This document shows, one piece after another, positions 1 to 7,538 of a stretch of DNA of 64,000 bases; positions within the stretch are counted from its first letter, which is position 1, and the number at the start of each line of letters is the position of its first letter. A program made the translations under genes and the position numbers. Source of the DNA: Chitinophagales bacterium (GTDB lineage Bacteria > Bacteroidota > Bacteroidia > Chitinophagales > Saprospiraceae); contig JAAFJT010000001.1 of assembly GCA_013298955.1 (NCBI GenBank), positions 1 through 64,000 of the forward strand, written 5' to 3'. The notes under the pieces were generated by a model. The model was not told the origin of the DNA. It ran no database searches and saw nothing but the letters and a program-made list of their open reading frames with translations.

Positions 1-123
1 TTTATTCGTTTTGAATTTGGCAATGCTAAAAAATATCGGTTTGCAGACGCGCCAAAATGGGCGCATATCGAAGGGCGATATGCTGAATTTGCGCGTTTTC
101 ATGCGTTTATGGAAACGTTGTAA
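1..123 (+). CDS. Partial gene, C-terminal 40 residues
   Basis: The frame is open from the first base and stops at TAA 121-123, so this is the 3' end of a gene that begins outside the window. The visible tail is rich in aromatic and charged residues and ends FHAFMETL. I do not recognise a family. Codon use looks like that of neighbouring genes, and the stop is followed by about 90 bases of unassigned sequence and then by repeat element A. An ATG at 11 opens another frame across the same bases, but that frame lacks protein character. Confidence 0.5.
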   Translation, partial: FIRFEFGNAKKYRFADAPKWAHIEGRYAEFARFHAFMETL

Positions 124-216
124 ACTTCGGCGCGAGGTATCTCAAAATTCCTTCAACCGATTATTGATGCTGAAAAAAAACTCCTTTGAATGGTTCCATT
201 AAAAGGACCTATCCCA

Positions 217-503
217 AAGGTCGGCGAGGTTGAAACCCTATCCAGTACCCACAGAATCAAAAAGGTGCGTCGCACCACAACATTTGTAGAAAAACGATGA
301 ACCAATTTGATTGAAAGGTGCGTAGCACCGTAACATTCGCATCGTTTCACCAATGTTACGGTGCTACGCACCTCCGAAACGGCTTGATTCATCGTTTTGC
401 TACAAATGTTGTGGTGCTACGCACCTTTTTTATTTTGTAGAATCCTTTGAATACCAACAATCATTTTGTGGGTAGTGGATAGGGTTGAAACCTCGCCGAC
501 CTT
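217..503. repeat. Element A, copy 1: nested long inverted repeat
   Basis: The ends form an imperfect inverted repeat of about 40 bases (left 217-256, right 462-503), each carrying TCGGCGAGGTTGAAACC and then a CCCTATCC..ACCCAC segment. Nested inside are inverted copies of a unit made of the small palindrome GGTGC-GTA-GCACC followed by GTAACATTTGTAGAAAAACG. The whole would fold into one long cruciform. A second, array-expanded copy lies at 52388-52771. It fills most of the gap between the partial gene and the racemase gene; open frames across it are accidental. Confidence 0.85.
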
Positions 504-580
504 GATTCTATACAAATGCGTTGATTATCTATGAGTTACATTTTTTTAAAATTAGCGGCATTCAAAAAATTACTTCATTC

Positions 581-1282
581 CTAATTCAACCCCAAACTCG
601 TGCGCACCGCCGTCTCCGCCAAAATCGCTGCGGTATCAAAAAGTGGTATATCCTTATAATTTTGTTCATTCACCAATAAAAATATCTCCGTACAACCCAA
701 AATAATCGCTTCCGCGCCTTGTTTGCGCAAGTCTTCCATGACGGCAAAAAAGCGTTGTCGAGAGGTATCTTTGATTTCAAATTTACATAATTCTTCAAAT
801 ATAATGGTATCAATATCAGTCATTTGAGCCTCCGAAGGACGTACCAAAGTGATGTCATGCAACTCCTTGAAACGCGCTGCATAATACGCTGCTTCCATCG
901 TCGGACGCGTGCCGAGAATGCCCACTTTTTGAATCTGATGTTGTTTCAAAACGGCAGCCGTCATATCTACAATGTGCAAAAAGGGAATATTGATATTTTT
1001 AGCAATATCATCCGCCACCATGTGCATCGTATTGGATACCATGACGACAAAATCCGCACCACCTGCTTCCAATCGTTTGGCTTTTTCAATCAAATAAGCA
1101 CTGGATTCTGCCCACTTATCTTGATAAACAAATTGCTTAATGTGTTCAAAATCAACACTATACATCAATATTTGCGCGGTATGCGCACCACCGAGATAGT
1201 GATTCGCACGCTCATTGAGCATGCGGTATAATTCGCCAGTGGCAACATGGCTCATGCCGCCTAAAATGCCAATTGTTTTCAT
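581..1282 (-). CDS. Aspartate/glutamate racemase family protein
   Basis: A protein of 233 residues, the usual length for the Asp/Glu racemase family (cofactor-independent amino-acid racemases using two acid/base residues). It starts MKTIGILGGMS, the family's N-terminal strand and glycine loop, and contains the first active-site region SNTMH (near residue 81) and the second, LGCTEI (near 192). The second catalytic Cys is present. The first position, usually Cys in CNT, is Ser here; some relatives such as E. coli YgeA also lack Cys there, so activity may be asymmetric. ATG 1282 is preferred over a TTG two codons upstream. It lies 9 bases after the outer membrane protein gene upstream, probably in one transcript. 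Substrate unknown. Confidence 0.85.
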   Translation of the reverse strand: MKTIGILGGMSHVATGELYRMLNERANHYLGGAHTAQILMYSVDFEHIKQFVYQDKWAESSAYLIEKAKRLEAGGADFVVMVSNTMHMVADDIAKNINIPFLHIVDMTAAVLKQHQIQKVGILGTRPTMEAAYYAARFKELHDITLVRPSEAQMTDIDTIIFEELCKFEIKDTSRQRFFAVMEDLRKQGAEAIILGCTEIFLLVNEQNYKDIPLFDTAAILAETAVRTSLGLN

Positions 1283-1291
1283 ATTCAAATT

Positions 1292-2017
1292 TTAAAAAAA
1301 TCGATTGTAATACAACAACCAAGTGATTCCATGCGTCACATCATTGGATCTGTAATTGACAAAAACGCCGCCTTCCAATAAATGATTGGTTTTGGGTTCA
1401 AAATGCAACATACTCGCAGGTCGATGTTGCTCATATCGGAGTCCGTTTGCGGTGATGGCAACGAAATATTCATCAAAAATGGATGCCCAGAGTTGAGGAG
1501 CGACCTTATATTTCAACATCGGGCGCACCCGAAAGCGTTGCCGAATGGTCAAACTATCAAAATGATGCGGATAAATGAACAATATTTCACCGCCCATCCG
1601 ACTGCTCATTTCCAATCGATTGATTTTATACGTATATAAAGGCAGACAAGTCAACCGAAAATCGTGAAAATACGGTTTTCCGACATCTGTTGCTTTTTTA
1701 ATCGTTGGATACGTGGCAAACCAAGAAGTTGCCATGTCAATACGCCAACGTTTGGAAGCATTGTACAATGCCCACAAGCGCAGTCCGCGCATCAAGGGAG
1801 CCGCAAGTGGGTCATTGTGTCCCGCCCAATACGGCGGCGCAAATTCATTTTCTTGCTGTCTGAAAATGCCTTCAACTTGATAATTCGCCGCTTTGGTGCG
1901 ATAAATTAACATCCCGCGCAACCACATCGTATGATAATCTTCCGAAAAAGCAGGTTGATTTTGCGCCGCAAGGTACGTTGGCAGGAGTAAACATCCTAAT
2001 ATAAGTTTTTTCCACAT
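1292..2017 (-). CDS. DUF2490-like outer membrane protein
   Basis: A protein of 241 residues with a signal peptide (MWKKLILGCLLLPTYLAAQ) followed by alternating polar/aromatic beta strands and a C-terminal phenylalanine, as in small outer membrane beta-barrels. The pattern of strands with conserved Trp and Arg (for example RLWALYNASKRW, RQRFRVRPMLKYK) fits the DUF2490 group of Bacteroidota, for which no firm function is known. It is the first gene of a likely two-gene operon with the racemase-like gene 9 bases downstream; a promoter-like TAACTTTG lies upstream at 2051-2058. The assignment rests on motif resemblance, so the exact family is tentative. Confidence 0.6.
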   Translation of the reverse strand: MWKKLILGCLLLPTYLAAQNQPAFSEDYHTMWLRGMLIYRTKAANYQVEGIFRQQENEFAPPYWAGHNDPLAAPLMRGLRLWALYNASKRWRIDMATSWFATYPTIKKATDVGKPYFHDFRLTCLPLYTYKINRLEMSSRMGGEILFIYPHHFDSLTIRQRFRVRPMLKYKVAPQLWASIFDEYFVAITANGLRYEQHRPASMLHFEPKTNHLLEGGVFVNYRSNDVTHGITWLLYYNRFF

Positions 2018-2050
2018 CGTTCTTTGTAACCGTTAAGTAGAACAAAGTGG

Positions 2051-2058
2051 CAAAGTTA
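2051..2058 (-). promoter_or_regulatory. Bacteroidota -7 element
   Basis: On the minus strand this reads TAACTTTG, matching the TAnnTTTG -7 consensus of the Bacteroidota housekeeping sigma factor, 34 bases before the start codon at 2017. Confidence 0.5.
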
Positions 2059-2133
2059 ATAAGAACACAACGAAAAAAGGATGCTTTTTTCACAAAAGCA
2101 CCCTTTTTTTGAGCTATAAATTCGATTCCTATT

Positions 2134-2388
2134 TTATTGTTTCAGCGCAGATGTGGGTTTCGGCTCCGTAGCCGATTGCTTATCTGCGGGTTGCGTCGCT
2201 GTCGGCGTTTGCACCACAAAGGCAGAAGCCCTTAAAAAAGTTTCGCCGCCAGCGAAAATCGGTTTGATATTGACGGTATTTTGGGGTTCAGCCGTTGTTT
2301 TACGCGGAGCCTCTTGCACGTTTTGAGCAGAGACCGCAAGGATTGTTGAAAAAAGAACGGTAACAGTTGCCAAAAATGATTTTTTCAC
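2134..2388 (-). CDS. Small secreted protein, unknown
   Basis: A protein of 84 residues starting at GTG. It has a clear signal peptide (MKKSFLATVTVLFSTILAVSAQ) followed by a low-complexity chain rich in Pro, Thr, Ala and Gln, with no Cys and no sorting domain. No family recognised. It stands alone between the DUF2490-like gene and the SCO1 gene. A good promoter element (TATCTTTG, 2438-2445) lies about 50 bases upstream, which supports it as a real gene. Confidence 0.6.
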   Translation of the reverse strand: MKKSFLATVTVLFSTILAVSAQNVQEAPRKTTAEPQNTVNIKPIFAGGETFLRASAFVVQTPTATQPADKQSATEPKPTSALKQ

Positions 2389-2437
2389 GAGAAAACAGAT
2401 TTTAGGATTTTTAATAATTTTTTTTGAATTTACCTTA

Positions 2438-2445
2438 CAAAGATA
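2438..2445 (-). promoter_or_regulatory. Bacteroidota -7 element
   Basis: Minus-strand TATCTTTG matches TAnnTTTG and lies 50 bases upstream of the small secreted protein gene that starts at 2388. Confidence 0.5.
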
Positions 2446-2490
2446 TGCTATTTAGATGGAATTAGCCGTTAAAAGATACTAAATACCTTC

Positions 2491-3210
2491 TTAAAGTTTT
2501 GTTAAAAGATGCGTTATATCGGTCACACATCGGTTATATTCATGCTCATCCATTCCATTGTACATTCCTCTAATACGTTTCTCATTGTCAATCAATATCA
2601 ACGCGCCTGTATGAGCAATATCTTTTTTGCCGACTCCTTTAAAAGTAGTGGTATTATAATGCTCATTTGCCAATTGGTAAATGGTGTCTTTATTGCCTGT
2701 TAGGAAAACATGATTTGGGTTATCAAACCCGTTTTTAGTTGCAAATAATTTTAATCGTTCAGGTGTATCATATTGAGGGTCAATGGAATACGCTATTATT
2801 TTAAAATTCGGAGTTGCTTGAAAATGCGTTGCTATTTTTTGTAACAAGGGTTGCGTTTTCGGGCAGACCGATGGACAAGTGGTGAAAAAAAAATGAGCCA
2901 TATAAACCTGCCCATCTAAAATATTGGAGCGAAAGATTTGCCCATTTTGGTCTGTCAGCGTATGGAATGGAATTTTTTGATGCAATGTATCCATTTTTGT
3001 TTCTTTTTTGGATACACTATAAACCGTTTTGCCCAAAAAGGGCAAAGCCACATCACCGTTGGAGACCAGACTGGTAGGGTCATTGCAAGAAAAAAAGCAA
3101 ATCATGCCCGCTAAAAGCCAACTTATAAAAGGCGGTTCTTGGCGAATTTCTTTTTTTGCCCAAAAAGGGCAAAGCCACATCACCGTTGGAGACCAGACTG
3201 GTAGGGTCAT
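2491..3210 (-). CDS. SCO1/SenC-type copper chaperone, start uncertain
   Basis: The thioredoxin-fold SCO domain covers about residues 75-239. It has the copper-binding CPSVCP motif (CxxxC) after a strand ending AHFFFTT, and the third ligand His in AHTGALI. SCO proteins deliver copper to, or keep reduced, the CuA site of cytochrome oxidase. Before the domain comes a hydrophobic stretch ending in a lipobox-like FFSC, so the protein is probably anchored outside the cytoplasmic membrane. The N-terminus is unclear because the 5' part lies in an exact 127-bp tandem duplication (3027-3280). With one copy removed, this frame runs without a stop into the gene upstream (to 3925), giving one reading frame of 435 residues. 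No plausible ATG/GTG/TTG start precedes the lipobox in the single-copy version. Confidence 0.85.
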   Translation of the reverse strand: MTLPVWSPTVMWLCPFWAKKEIRQEPPFISWLLAGMICFFSCNDPTSLVSNGDVALPFLGKTVYSVSKKETKMDTLHQKIPFHTLTDQNGQIFRSNILDGQVYMAHFFFTTCPSVCPKTQPLLQKIATHFQATPNFKIIAYSIDPQYDTPERLKLFATKNGFDNPNHVFLTGNKDTIYQLANEHYNTTTFKGVGKKDIAHTGALILIDNEKRIRGMYNGMDEHEYNRCVTDITHLLTKL

Positions 3211-3280
3211 TGCAAGAAAAAAAGCAAATCATGCCCGCTAAAAGCCAACTTATAAAAGGCGGTTCTTGGCGAATTTCTTT
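3027..3280. repeat. Perfect 127-bp tandem duplication
   Basis: Bases 3027-3153 and 3154-3280 are identical over all 127 positions, and the match stops sharply on both sides. 127 is not a multiple of three, so the duplication shifts the reading frame between the SCO1 gene and the gene upstream. A second perfect tandem duplication with the same period is at 49321-49575. This length is a common maximum k-mer in short-read assembly, which suggests an unmerged overlap. Confidence 0.95.
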
Positions 3281-3925
3281 GAGTGCCTGTTTTTCTTGGA
3301 GTTGATGGCGCGTTTGGAGTCTATGCTCCCGATTATTGATTTTGGTATGAAAAAACATTTTCTGCATTTTTGCCCGCAATTGGTGCGCTTCAATGTAATT
3401 GCTAAGTCGGTCACTTTCGCTCATTTTATCAGGATTCGGAACCCGAATCTGTGTAATAAACTTTTTGCGGACTTTGGAAACCAACATCCATGGATAACTC
3501 CATTCATACATCATGTGTACGAAACCACTTTTTTCCCGAACTTCAATCGGTGTGAAATAGGCTTGCTCTAAAACAGACAGTTTTGACCAATAATATTCAT
3601 ATAATCGTTGGGTTTTATGCTCAATAGGTATTGTTTTAGCCCCTTTTTCTGCATGAGCGCGTTTGCTTTTGCGACGAACACGTTTGTTAAAATGCTTACG
3701 CTTGCTAAAAAGGATCGTATTGATGAGTGCCAATAGTTTTTCACGCATGGGCGTTTGGCAATCTTCGCGCAAGACGAAATATTTTTCATAACCTACAAAT
3801 TGAGGTTTTTCTAATTCGACATAGAGATACTCCTCTTTCCGCAATTTCATATCTCGGTCGTGTAAAGCTCGAAGCTGGGAAGCGAATGCTTTGTATTGAG
3901 CGCGTTTGGCGCGTCTATCAATCAT
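3080..3925 (-). CDS. Basic protein of unknown function; 3' end altered by duplication
   Basis: As read, 281 residues, but only about the first 215 look genuine. The rest is the duplicated SCO1 leader and then an out-of-frame run ending LLFFLQ. The body is strongly basic (clusters such as KRVRRKSKRAH near residue 80), has many aromatic residues and no signal peptide, and looks like a cytoplasmic, possibly nucleic-acid-binding protein. I do not recognise the family. A good promoter (TAAATTTG at 3941-3948 with TTG 20 bases further upstream) supports the start at 3925. If the 127-bp repeat is an artefact, the gene reads in frame into SCO1. Confidence 0.6.
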   Translation of the reverse strand: MIDRRAKRAQYKAFASQLRALHDRDMKLRKEEYLYVELEKPQFVGYEKYFVLREDCQTPMREKLLALINTILFSKRKHFNKRVRRKSKRAHAEKGAKTIPIEHKTQRLYEYYWSKLSVLEQAYFTPIEVREKSGFVHMMYEWSYPWMLVSKVRKKFITQIRVPNPDKMSESDRLSNYIEAHQLRAKMQKMFFHTKINNREHRLQTRHQLQEKQALKEIRQEPPFISWLLAGMICFFSCNDPTSLVSNGDVALPFLGKKRNSPRTAFYKLAFSGHDLLFFLQ

Positions 3926-3940
3926 AGTTTCATTTTAAGG

Positions 3941-3971
3941 CAAATTTAAAATCTTTTTGCCAATTACACAA
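3941..3971 (-). promoter_or_regulatory. Bacteroidota promoter (TTG-N20-TAAATTTG)
   Basis: On the minus strand TTG (3971-3969) and TAAATTTG (3948-3941) are 20 bases apart, fitting the -33/-7 arrangement of Bacteroidota promoters. The start codon at 3925 is 15 bases downstream of the -7 box, so the leader would be very short. Confidence 0.55.
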
Positions 3972-3981
3972 TGCTTTGCTA

Positions 3982-6180
3982 CTATTTTACAAAACGCGCT
4001 TGTTGATGCCCCATCTGCACGATGTACCAGCCTGTTGGCAAGGTACTTACATCCACTATTTTTTGATGCGTTATCAAGACTTGTTGTCCCAACGCATTAT
4101 AAATTTTTATGGGATAATTTTCTAAATCACTTTTTATAATCAATTGATTTTCAACAGGATTGGGATAGATTTCAAAATCATGTGTTACCGAAATGCTTTC
4201 AACAGGGACACTGCCATCCGTATTGTACGGCGTGACGAAAAGGGCTAATCCACCGCGCAAATTGCCTACCGTCATATCCAATTTGCCATCTTGATTCCAA
4301 TCGTATAAAATCGGATGCGTTTGAAAACCTTGTTGTACTTGTCCAAAATCGGGGTTATTGGAAACATAATTGCTGGATAAAGGCGAAACAATATTTTGAA
4401 ATGATTTTATTTTTCCAAATTCTGTACCGCAAATTAATTTAAAATGATTGCCAAAATCCATGAAAAAGGGCGTTGACAAACCTACGGGTTGTCCATCTCG
4501 GGTGTCCAAACCGCCTAATTGCGAAATGGTAGCAGTCGCATTAAAATTCGGTTGTCCGCGAGTGCCGATGTTTTTGAAAAAACGAATCATCCCATTTCGC
4601 CCACCTGCAATAATATCCATCAACCCATCTCGGTCTAAATCAATGAGTTGTGGGGTTGCATCGGTTGCACATTCTATATTTTTGTAATATGGAATCGGAT
4701 TTGCCATTTGCAATGCCCGCCCTGCGCCCGCCTCATTTCGGACGAAATAGAGTCCACCGTCATTGCTTCCAACCATCAAATCCATATCACCATCTTGGTC
4801 TATATCGCCAAAAGTGGGCGTAAAATTATAAACATCTATATTGCTTAAACTACTGAAATTCAACCAATTATCATCTATTAATTGAAATTGTGGGGCATTG
4901 CGCGTACCGATATTTTTAAATAAGTATAACCTTGAATCTTTACCGCCACCCGTTTGGAAACGCCCATAATTGCCCACGACCAAATCCATCAATCCATCTG
5001 CATTGTAATCCACGAATGCAGGATGCGCCCCTGCACCCAAATCTATCATCCCATCAATTAAAAGATTTTTAGATTTGAATGCCCATTGATACGCATTGCC
5101 CGTACCGATATTTTTATACCACCATGCACAATCGTAATTTTCAACCCAATTCATGGCATTTGGAGACACGATTAAATCTTTTTTGCCATCCAAATCGACA
5201 TCTGCAAGGTAAGCAGCAGGGAATCTCGGCAAAATTAATGGGTCAAGCGCGTCTGGAAAATTGGGATTTTGGGTCGAAATGACGGCGGTTCGAGCAGAAC
5301 CACCGTTCGTCAATAGGTTCAAACGGTCAAAAGAGACGCTGCCGAGCAACATTTCTTTATCGCCATCGCCGTCCACATCTATCGGACAGAGTGACGCACC
5401 GGGATGAAGCGGACGGCGAATAATATCGCCATTCAGATTCCGCGCACACGAATCAACACGCCCTAATTTGACCGTCAAACTCGCTCCATTGTCGTAAAAA
5501 CGCCCCCAACAATCGTCTTTTTGTTCAAAAATCAAGCTATCGCGCCGAAAACCGCGCTCTACGGATTGATTCGCAAAGTAAATCGCATGACCGCCGCCCA
5601 AACTAAATGCCACCAAATCCAAATCACCATCACCGTCTATATCGTCTATTGCGGGAATGTCCGTGATGTTGATGTAAATATTGAACCGCGTGCCAGACGC
5701 ATTCGTGTAATTTAAAATATCAAAATCATAATTTTGAAACAAAACGCGTTCAAACGCAATATGATTTTGAACGATTTTGCCTTTGAAAACGCGAACACCT
5801 GCAATCGGTCCGTCATTAAACGTGAAAATATCCATAATGCCATCTCCATTGAAGTCGCGGAGGAGGGCAAAATCATTCATTTCAGGGAAATAATTCAAAT
5901 ATTCAGGTGCGAAAACGTATTTTGATTCACCTGATACAGTAGATTGATTCAAAAATAAAAGCCGCACATTGCCAATTCGGTCTAAAACGAATAAGTCTTT
6001 TTTACCATCATTGTTGCAATCGACTTCACTCCATTGAGGCGCGTTGAGTCCGCCTGCCCAAGCATTGAGTACAGGTAAGTTGTTGATTTTCAATGGAATT
6101 GATAATCGTTGAAACGTTTGCGCACTTGCAAAGATGGTTTTACAAAGCAGCAAAAAGAGGAAAAATAGTTTGTTTTTCAT
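3982..6180 (-). CDS. FG-GAP/VCBS-repeat protein with T9SS sorting domain
   Basis: A secreted protein of 732 residues when started at ATG 6180, which puts a signal peptide (MKNKLFFLFLLLCKTIFASAQ) at the N-terminus; the frame continues 28 codons upstream without signal character. The body holds about eight repeats with calcium-loop motifs such as DVDGDGDKEM, DLDRDGLMDI, DIDQDGDMDL and DWNQDGKLDM, typical of VCBS/FG-GAP beta-propeller blades. The last 70 residues are a type A T9SS sorting domain (DFEIYPNPVENQL...GWYIVQM...FVK). It is expected to be exported by Sec, then T9SS, and displayed on or released from the cell surface. Ligand unknown. Confidence 0.9.
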   Translation of the reverse strand: MKNKLFFLFLLLCKTIFASAQTFQRLSIPLKINNLPVLNAWAGGLNAPQWSEVDCNNDGKKDLFVLDRIGNVRLLFLNQSTVSGESKYVFAPEYLNYFPEMNDFALLRDFNGDGIMDIFTFNDGPIAGVRVFKGKIVQNHIAFERVLFQNYDFDILNYTNASGTRFNIYINITDIPAIDDIDGDGDLDLVAFSLGGGHAIYFANQSVERGFRRDSLIFEQKDDCWGRFYDNGASLTVKLGRVDSCARNLNGDIIRRPLHPGASLCPIDVDGDGDKEMLLGSVSFDRLNLLTNGGSARTAVISTQNPNFPDALDPLILPRFPAAYLADVDLDGKKDLIVSPNAMNWVENYDCAWWYKNIGTGNAYQWAFKSKNLLIDGMIDLGAGAHPAFVDYNADGLMDLVVGNYGRFQTGGGKDSRLYLFKNIGTRNAPQFQLIDDNWLNFSSLSNIDVYNFTPTFGDIDQDGDMDLMVGSNDGGLYFVRNEAGAGRALQMANPIPYYKNIECATDATPQLIDLDRDGLMDIIAGGRNGMIRFFKNIGTRGQPNFNATATISQLGGLDTRDGQPVGLSTPFFMDFGNHFKLICGTEFGKIKSFQNIVSPLSSNYVSNNPDFGQVQQGFQTHPILYDWNQDGKLDMTVGNLRGGLALFVTPYNTDGSVPVESISVTHDFEIYPNPVENQLIIKSDLENYPIKIYNALGQQVLITHQKIVDVSTLPTGWYIVQMGHQQARFVK

Positions 6181-6323
6181 AATATCAATACGTTGAATGA
6201 ATGGTATCAGATTGGTGAAAAAGCGTAAAAATGCTACCTTTGCAGCGTTTAAGTATCTGAACAAAATTAAGTTGAGATAGTTAAAAAAATTGTAACTGCC
6301 TATTTGTGTTTATGCCGCTTAAG

Positions 6324-6353
6324 TTTCGGAAAATTGGAAATTTTCCGAAACTT
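6324..6353. repeat. Element E palindrome, copy 1
   Basis: A near-perfect inverted repeat, arms GTTTCGGAAAATT and AATTTTCCGAAAC. An almost identical palindrome is at 6699-6731, and degraded relatives are at 50635-50670 and 50737-50752. Both copies near 6.5 kb are flanked on their outer sides by CCGCTTAA/AAAGCGG, so the pair brackets the array as one larger inverted structure. Confidence 0.85.
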
Positions 6354-6435
6354 GATTCAAAATAGTTCCTTTTTTTCCAAAAAAGCGAACCTTTTTAAAA
6401 TAAGTAGTCGCGCCGTAATAAACTATCAAAAAACC

Positions 6436-6617
6436 GCGTCAACATCGGCGAGGTTGCAACCGCGTCAACGTCGGCGAGGTTGCAACCGCGTCAACGTCGG
6501 CGAGGTTGCAACTGCGTCAACGTCGGCGAGGTTGCAACTGCGTCAACGTCGGCGAGGTTGCAACCGCGTCAACGTCGGCGACGTTGCAACTGCGTCAACG
6601 TCGGCGAGGTTGCAACC
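6436..6617. repeat. 26-bp tandem array, seven copies
   Basis: Seven head-to-tail copies of a 26-bp unit of the form GCGTCAACGTCGGCGAGGTT+GCAACC, starting at 6436, 6462, 6488, 6514, 6540, 6566 and 6592, with one or two substitutions each. The last unit runs into its own reverse complement (to about 6626), forming a perfect hairpin around GAGGTTGCAACCTC. There are no unique spacers. The core CGGCGAGGTTG is shared with element A and resembles the 16610-16653 palindrome. Confidence 0.95.
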
Positions 6618-6698
6618 TCGCCGACGTTAATATGTCGACGTTAATATGTTGATTATCAATTATTTACATTGTGATAGCTTATTTCGTTATGACTACTT

Positions 6699-6731
6699 AG
6701 TTTCGGAAAATTGAAAATTTTCCGAAACTAA
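6699..6731. repeat. Element E palindrome, copy 2
   Basis: Inverted repeat with arms AGTTTCGGAAAATT and AATTTTCCGAAACT, matching the palindrome at 6324-6353. It lies between the 26-bp array and the elaA-like gene. Confidence 0.85.
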
Positions 6732-6804
6732 AGCGGCGATTTTTTATCCTCATTTCCCTCTTTCTATACGTTTTTTTGAAATTTATATTAAAATAAAAAT
6801 ATCT

Positions 6805-7254
6805 ATGGTTTGCTCTTGTAAACTTTTTAATCAATTGACTGTCAACGAGTTGTATGAAATTATGAACTTGCGTCAAGTCGTTTTCATTGTTGAACAAAAT
6901 TGCCCGTATTTGGACGCAGATGGTAAAGATATGCCTGCTTGGCATCTCATGGGACGCGATGCCGCGTCTAATCAATTGATAGCATACACCCGATTGTTGC
7001 CGAAAGGTGTTGCTTATGAAACGGAAATCAGTATTGGGCGTGTTGTGACGCACCCGAAAGTGCGCAATACAGGCGCGGGAAAAGCCTTGATGACTGAAAG
7101 TTTGAAACAAATTCGCGCTTTATACCCGAATCAACCGATTCGGATTGGTGCGCAATGCTATTTGATACCATTTTATGAAAGTTTTGGATTCAAAATCGAT
7201 GGAGAAGCGTATTTGGAAGATGGAATTTTGCATATTGAAATGGTGATGGCTTAA
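6805..7254 (+). CDS. elaA: ElaA-type GNAT N-acetyltransferase
   Basis: A protein of 149 residues, the normal size for ElaA. It shows the family signatures LRQVVFIVEQNCPYLDADGKD near residue 25, IGRVVTHPKVRNTGAGKALM (acetyl-CoA binding loop, near 85) and the C-terminal IRIGAQCYLIPFYESFGF. It should transfer an acetyl group from acetyl-CoA to an amine; the physiological substrate of ElaA is not known. It is a single gene, starting at ATG 6805 after the repeat region, and converges on the TonB receptor gene with a hairpin between them. Confidence 0.92.
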   Translation: MVCSCKLFNQLTVNELYEIMNLRQVVFIVEQNCPYLDADGKDMPAWHLMGRDAASNQLIAYTRLLPKGVAYETEISIGRVVTHPKVRNTGAGKALMTESLKQIRALYPNQPIRIGAQCYLIPFYESFGFKIDGEAYLEDGILHIEMVMA

Positions 7255-7538
7255 AATCAAAACCGTAAGACAAAACATGGTATTAAAAATTTCGTCTATG
7301 ACGAAGTAACGGCAGAAATCTTAACATGGAAAGAGTAAGTAGAAAAGTAAAAAAATAGGAGCGATTGATTCTTGAAATGCTTGCTGATGTGAAAGGGAAT
7401 CGGCAAGATGCTCATGTTATTTTAGATAAATCCAAACGGCATTATCAATTATTATAATCAAAACGGTCAGACAACTATGCAGTTGCTGACCGTTTGAATA
7501 TTCACTGTTAAACTTTTTTGCTTTGATACTTCAAATTA
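7255..7538. other. Intergenic region with possible coding remnant
   Basis: Between two convergent genes. A short frame at 7377-7460 (ATG, 26-27 codons, containing KGNRQDAHVILDKSKRHYQ) looks like the tail of a lost gene but is too short to name. The terminator-like hairpin at 7461-7495 follows it directly. Confidence 0.35.
7461..7495. terminator. Bidirectional terminator-like hairpin
   Basis: Arms AAACGGTCAGACAACT and AGTTGCTGACCGTTT pair over about 15 bases with one bulge and a four-base loop. Its place between the ends of the convergent elaA-like and TonB receptor genes suggests that it ends transcription from both sides. Confidence 0.65.

Larger units (their letters stand above)
6181..6804. 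other. Intergenic region dominated by repeats
   Basis: No gene recognised. It holds two element E palindromes (6324-6353 and 6699-6731) that bracket a seven-copy 26-bp tandem array (6436-6617). An open frame at 6304-6630 is merely the array translated. Confidence 0.7.

Noticed and set aside
153-392. Minus-strand frame of 79 codons
   Set aside because: Lies wholly in element A; a similar frame in the second copy (52380-52610) shows that it comes from the repeat and not from selection for a protein.
6304-6630. Open frame of 108 codons rich in Arg, Ala, Thr and Ser
   Set aside because: It is the 26-bp tandem array read as protein; no start signal and no protein character before the array.
6697-7110. 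Minus-strand frame of 137 codons opposite the ElaA-type gene
   Set aside because: Antisense shadow; the plus-strand frame matches the ElaA family along its full length.
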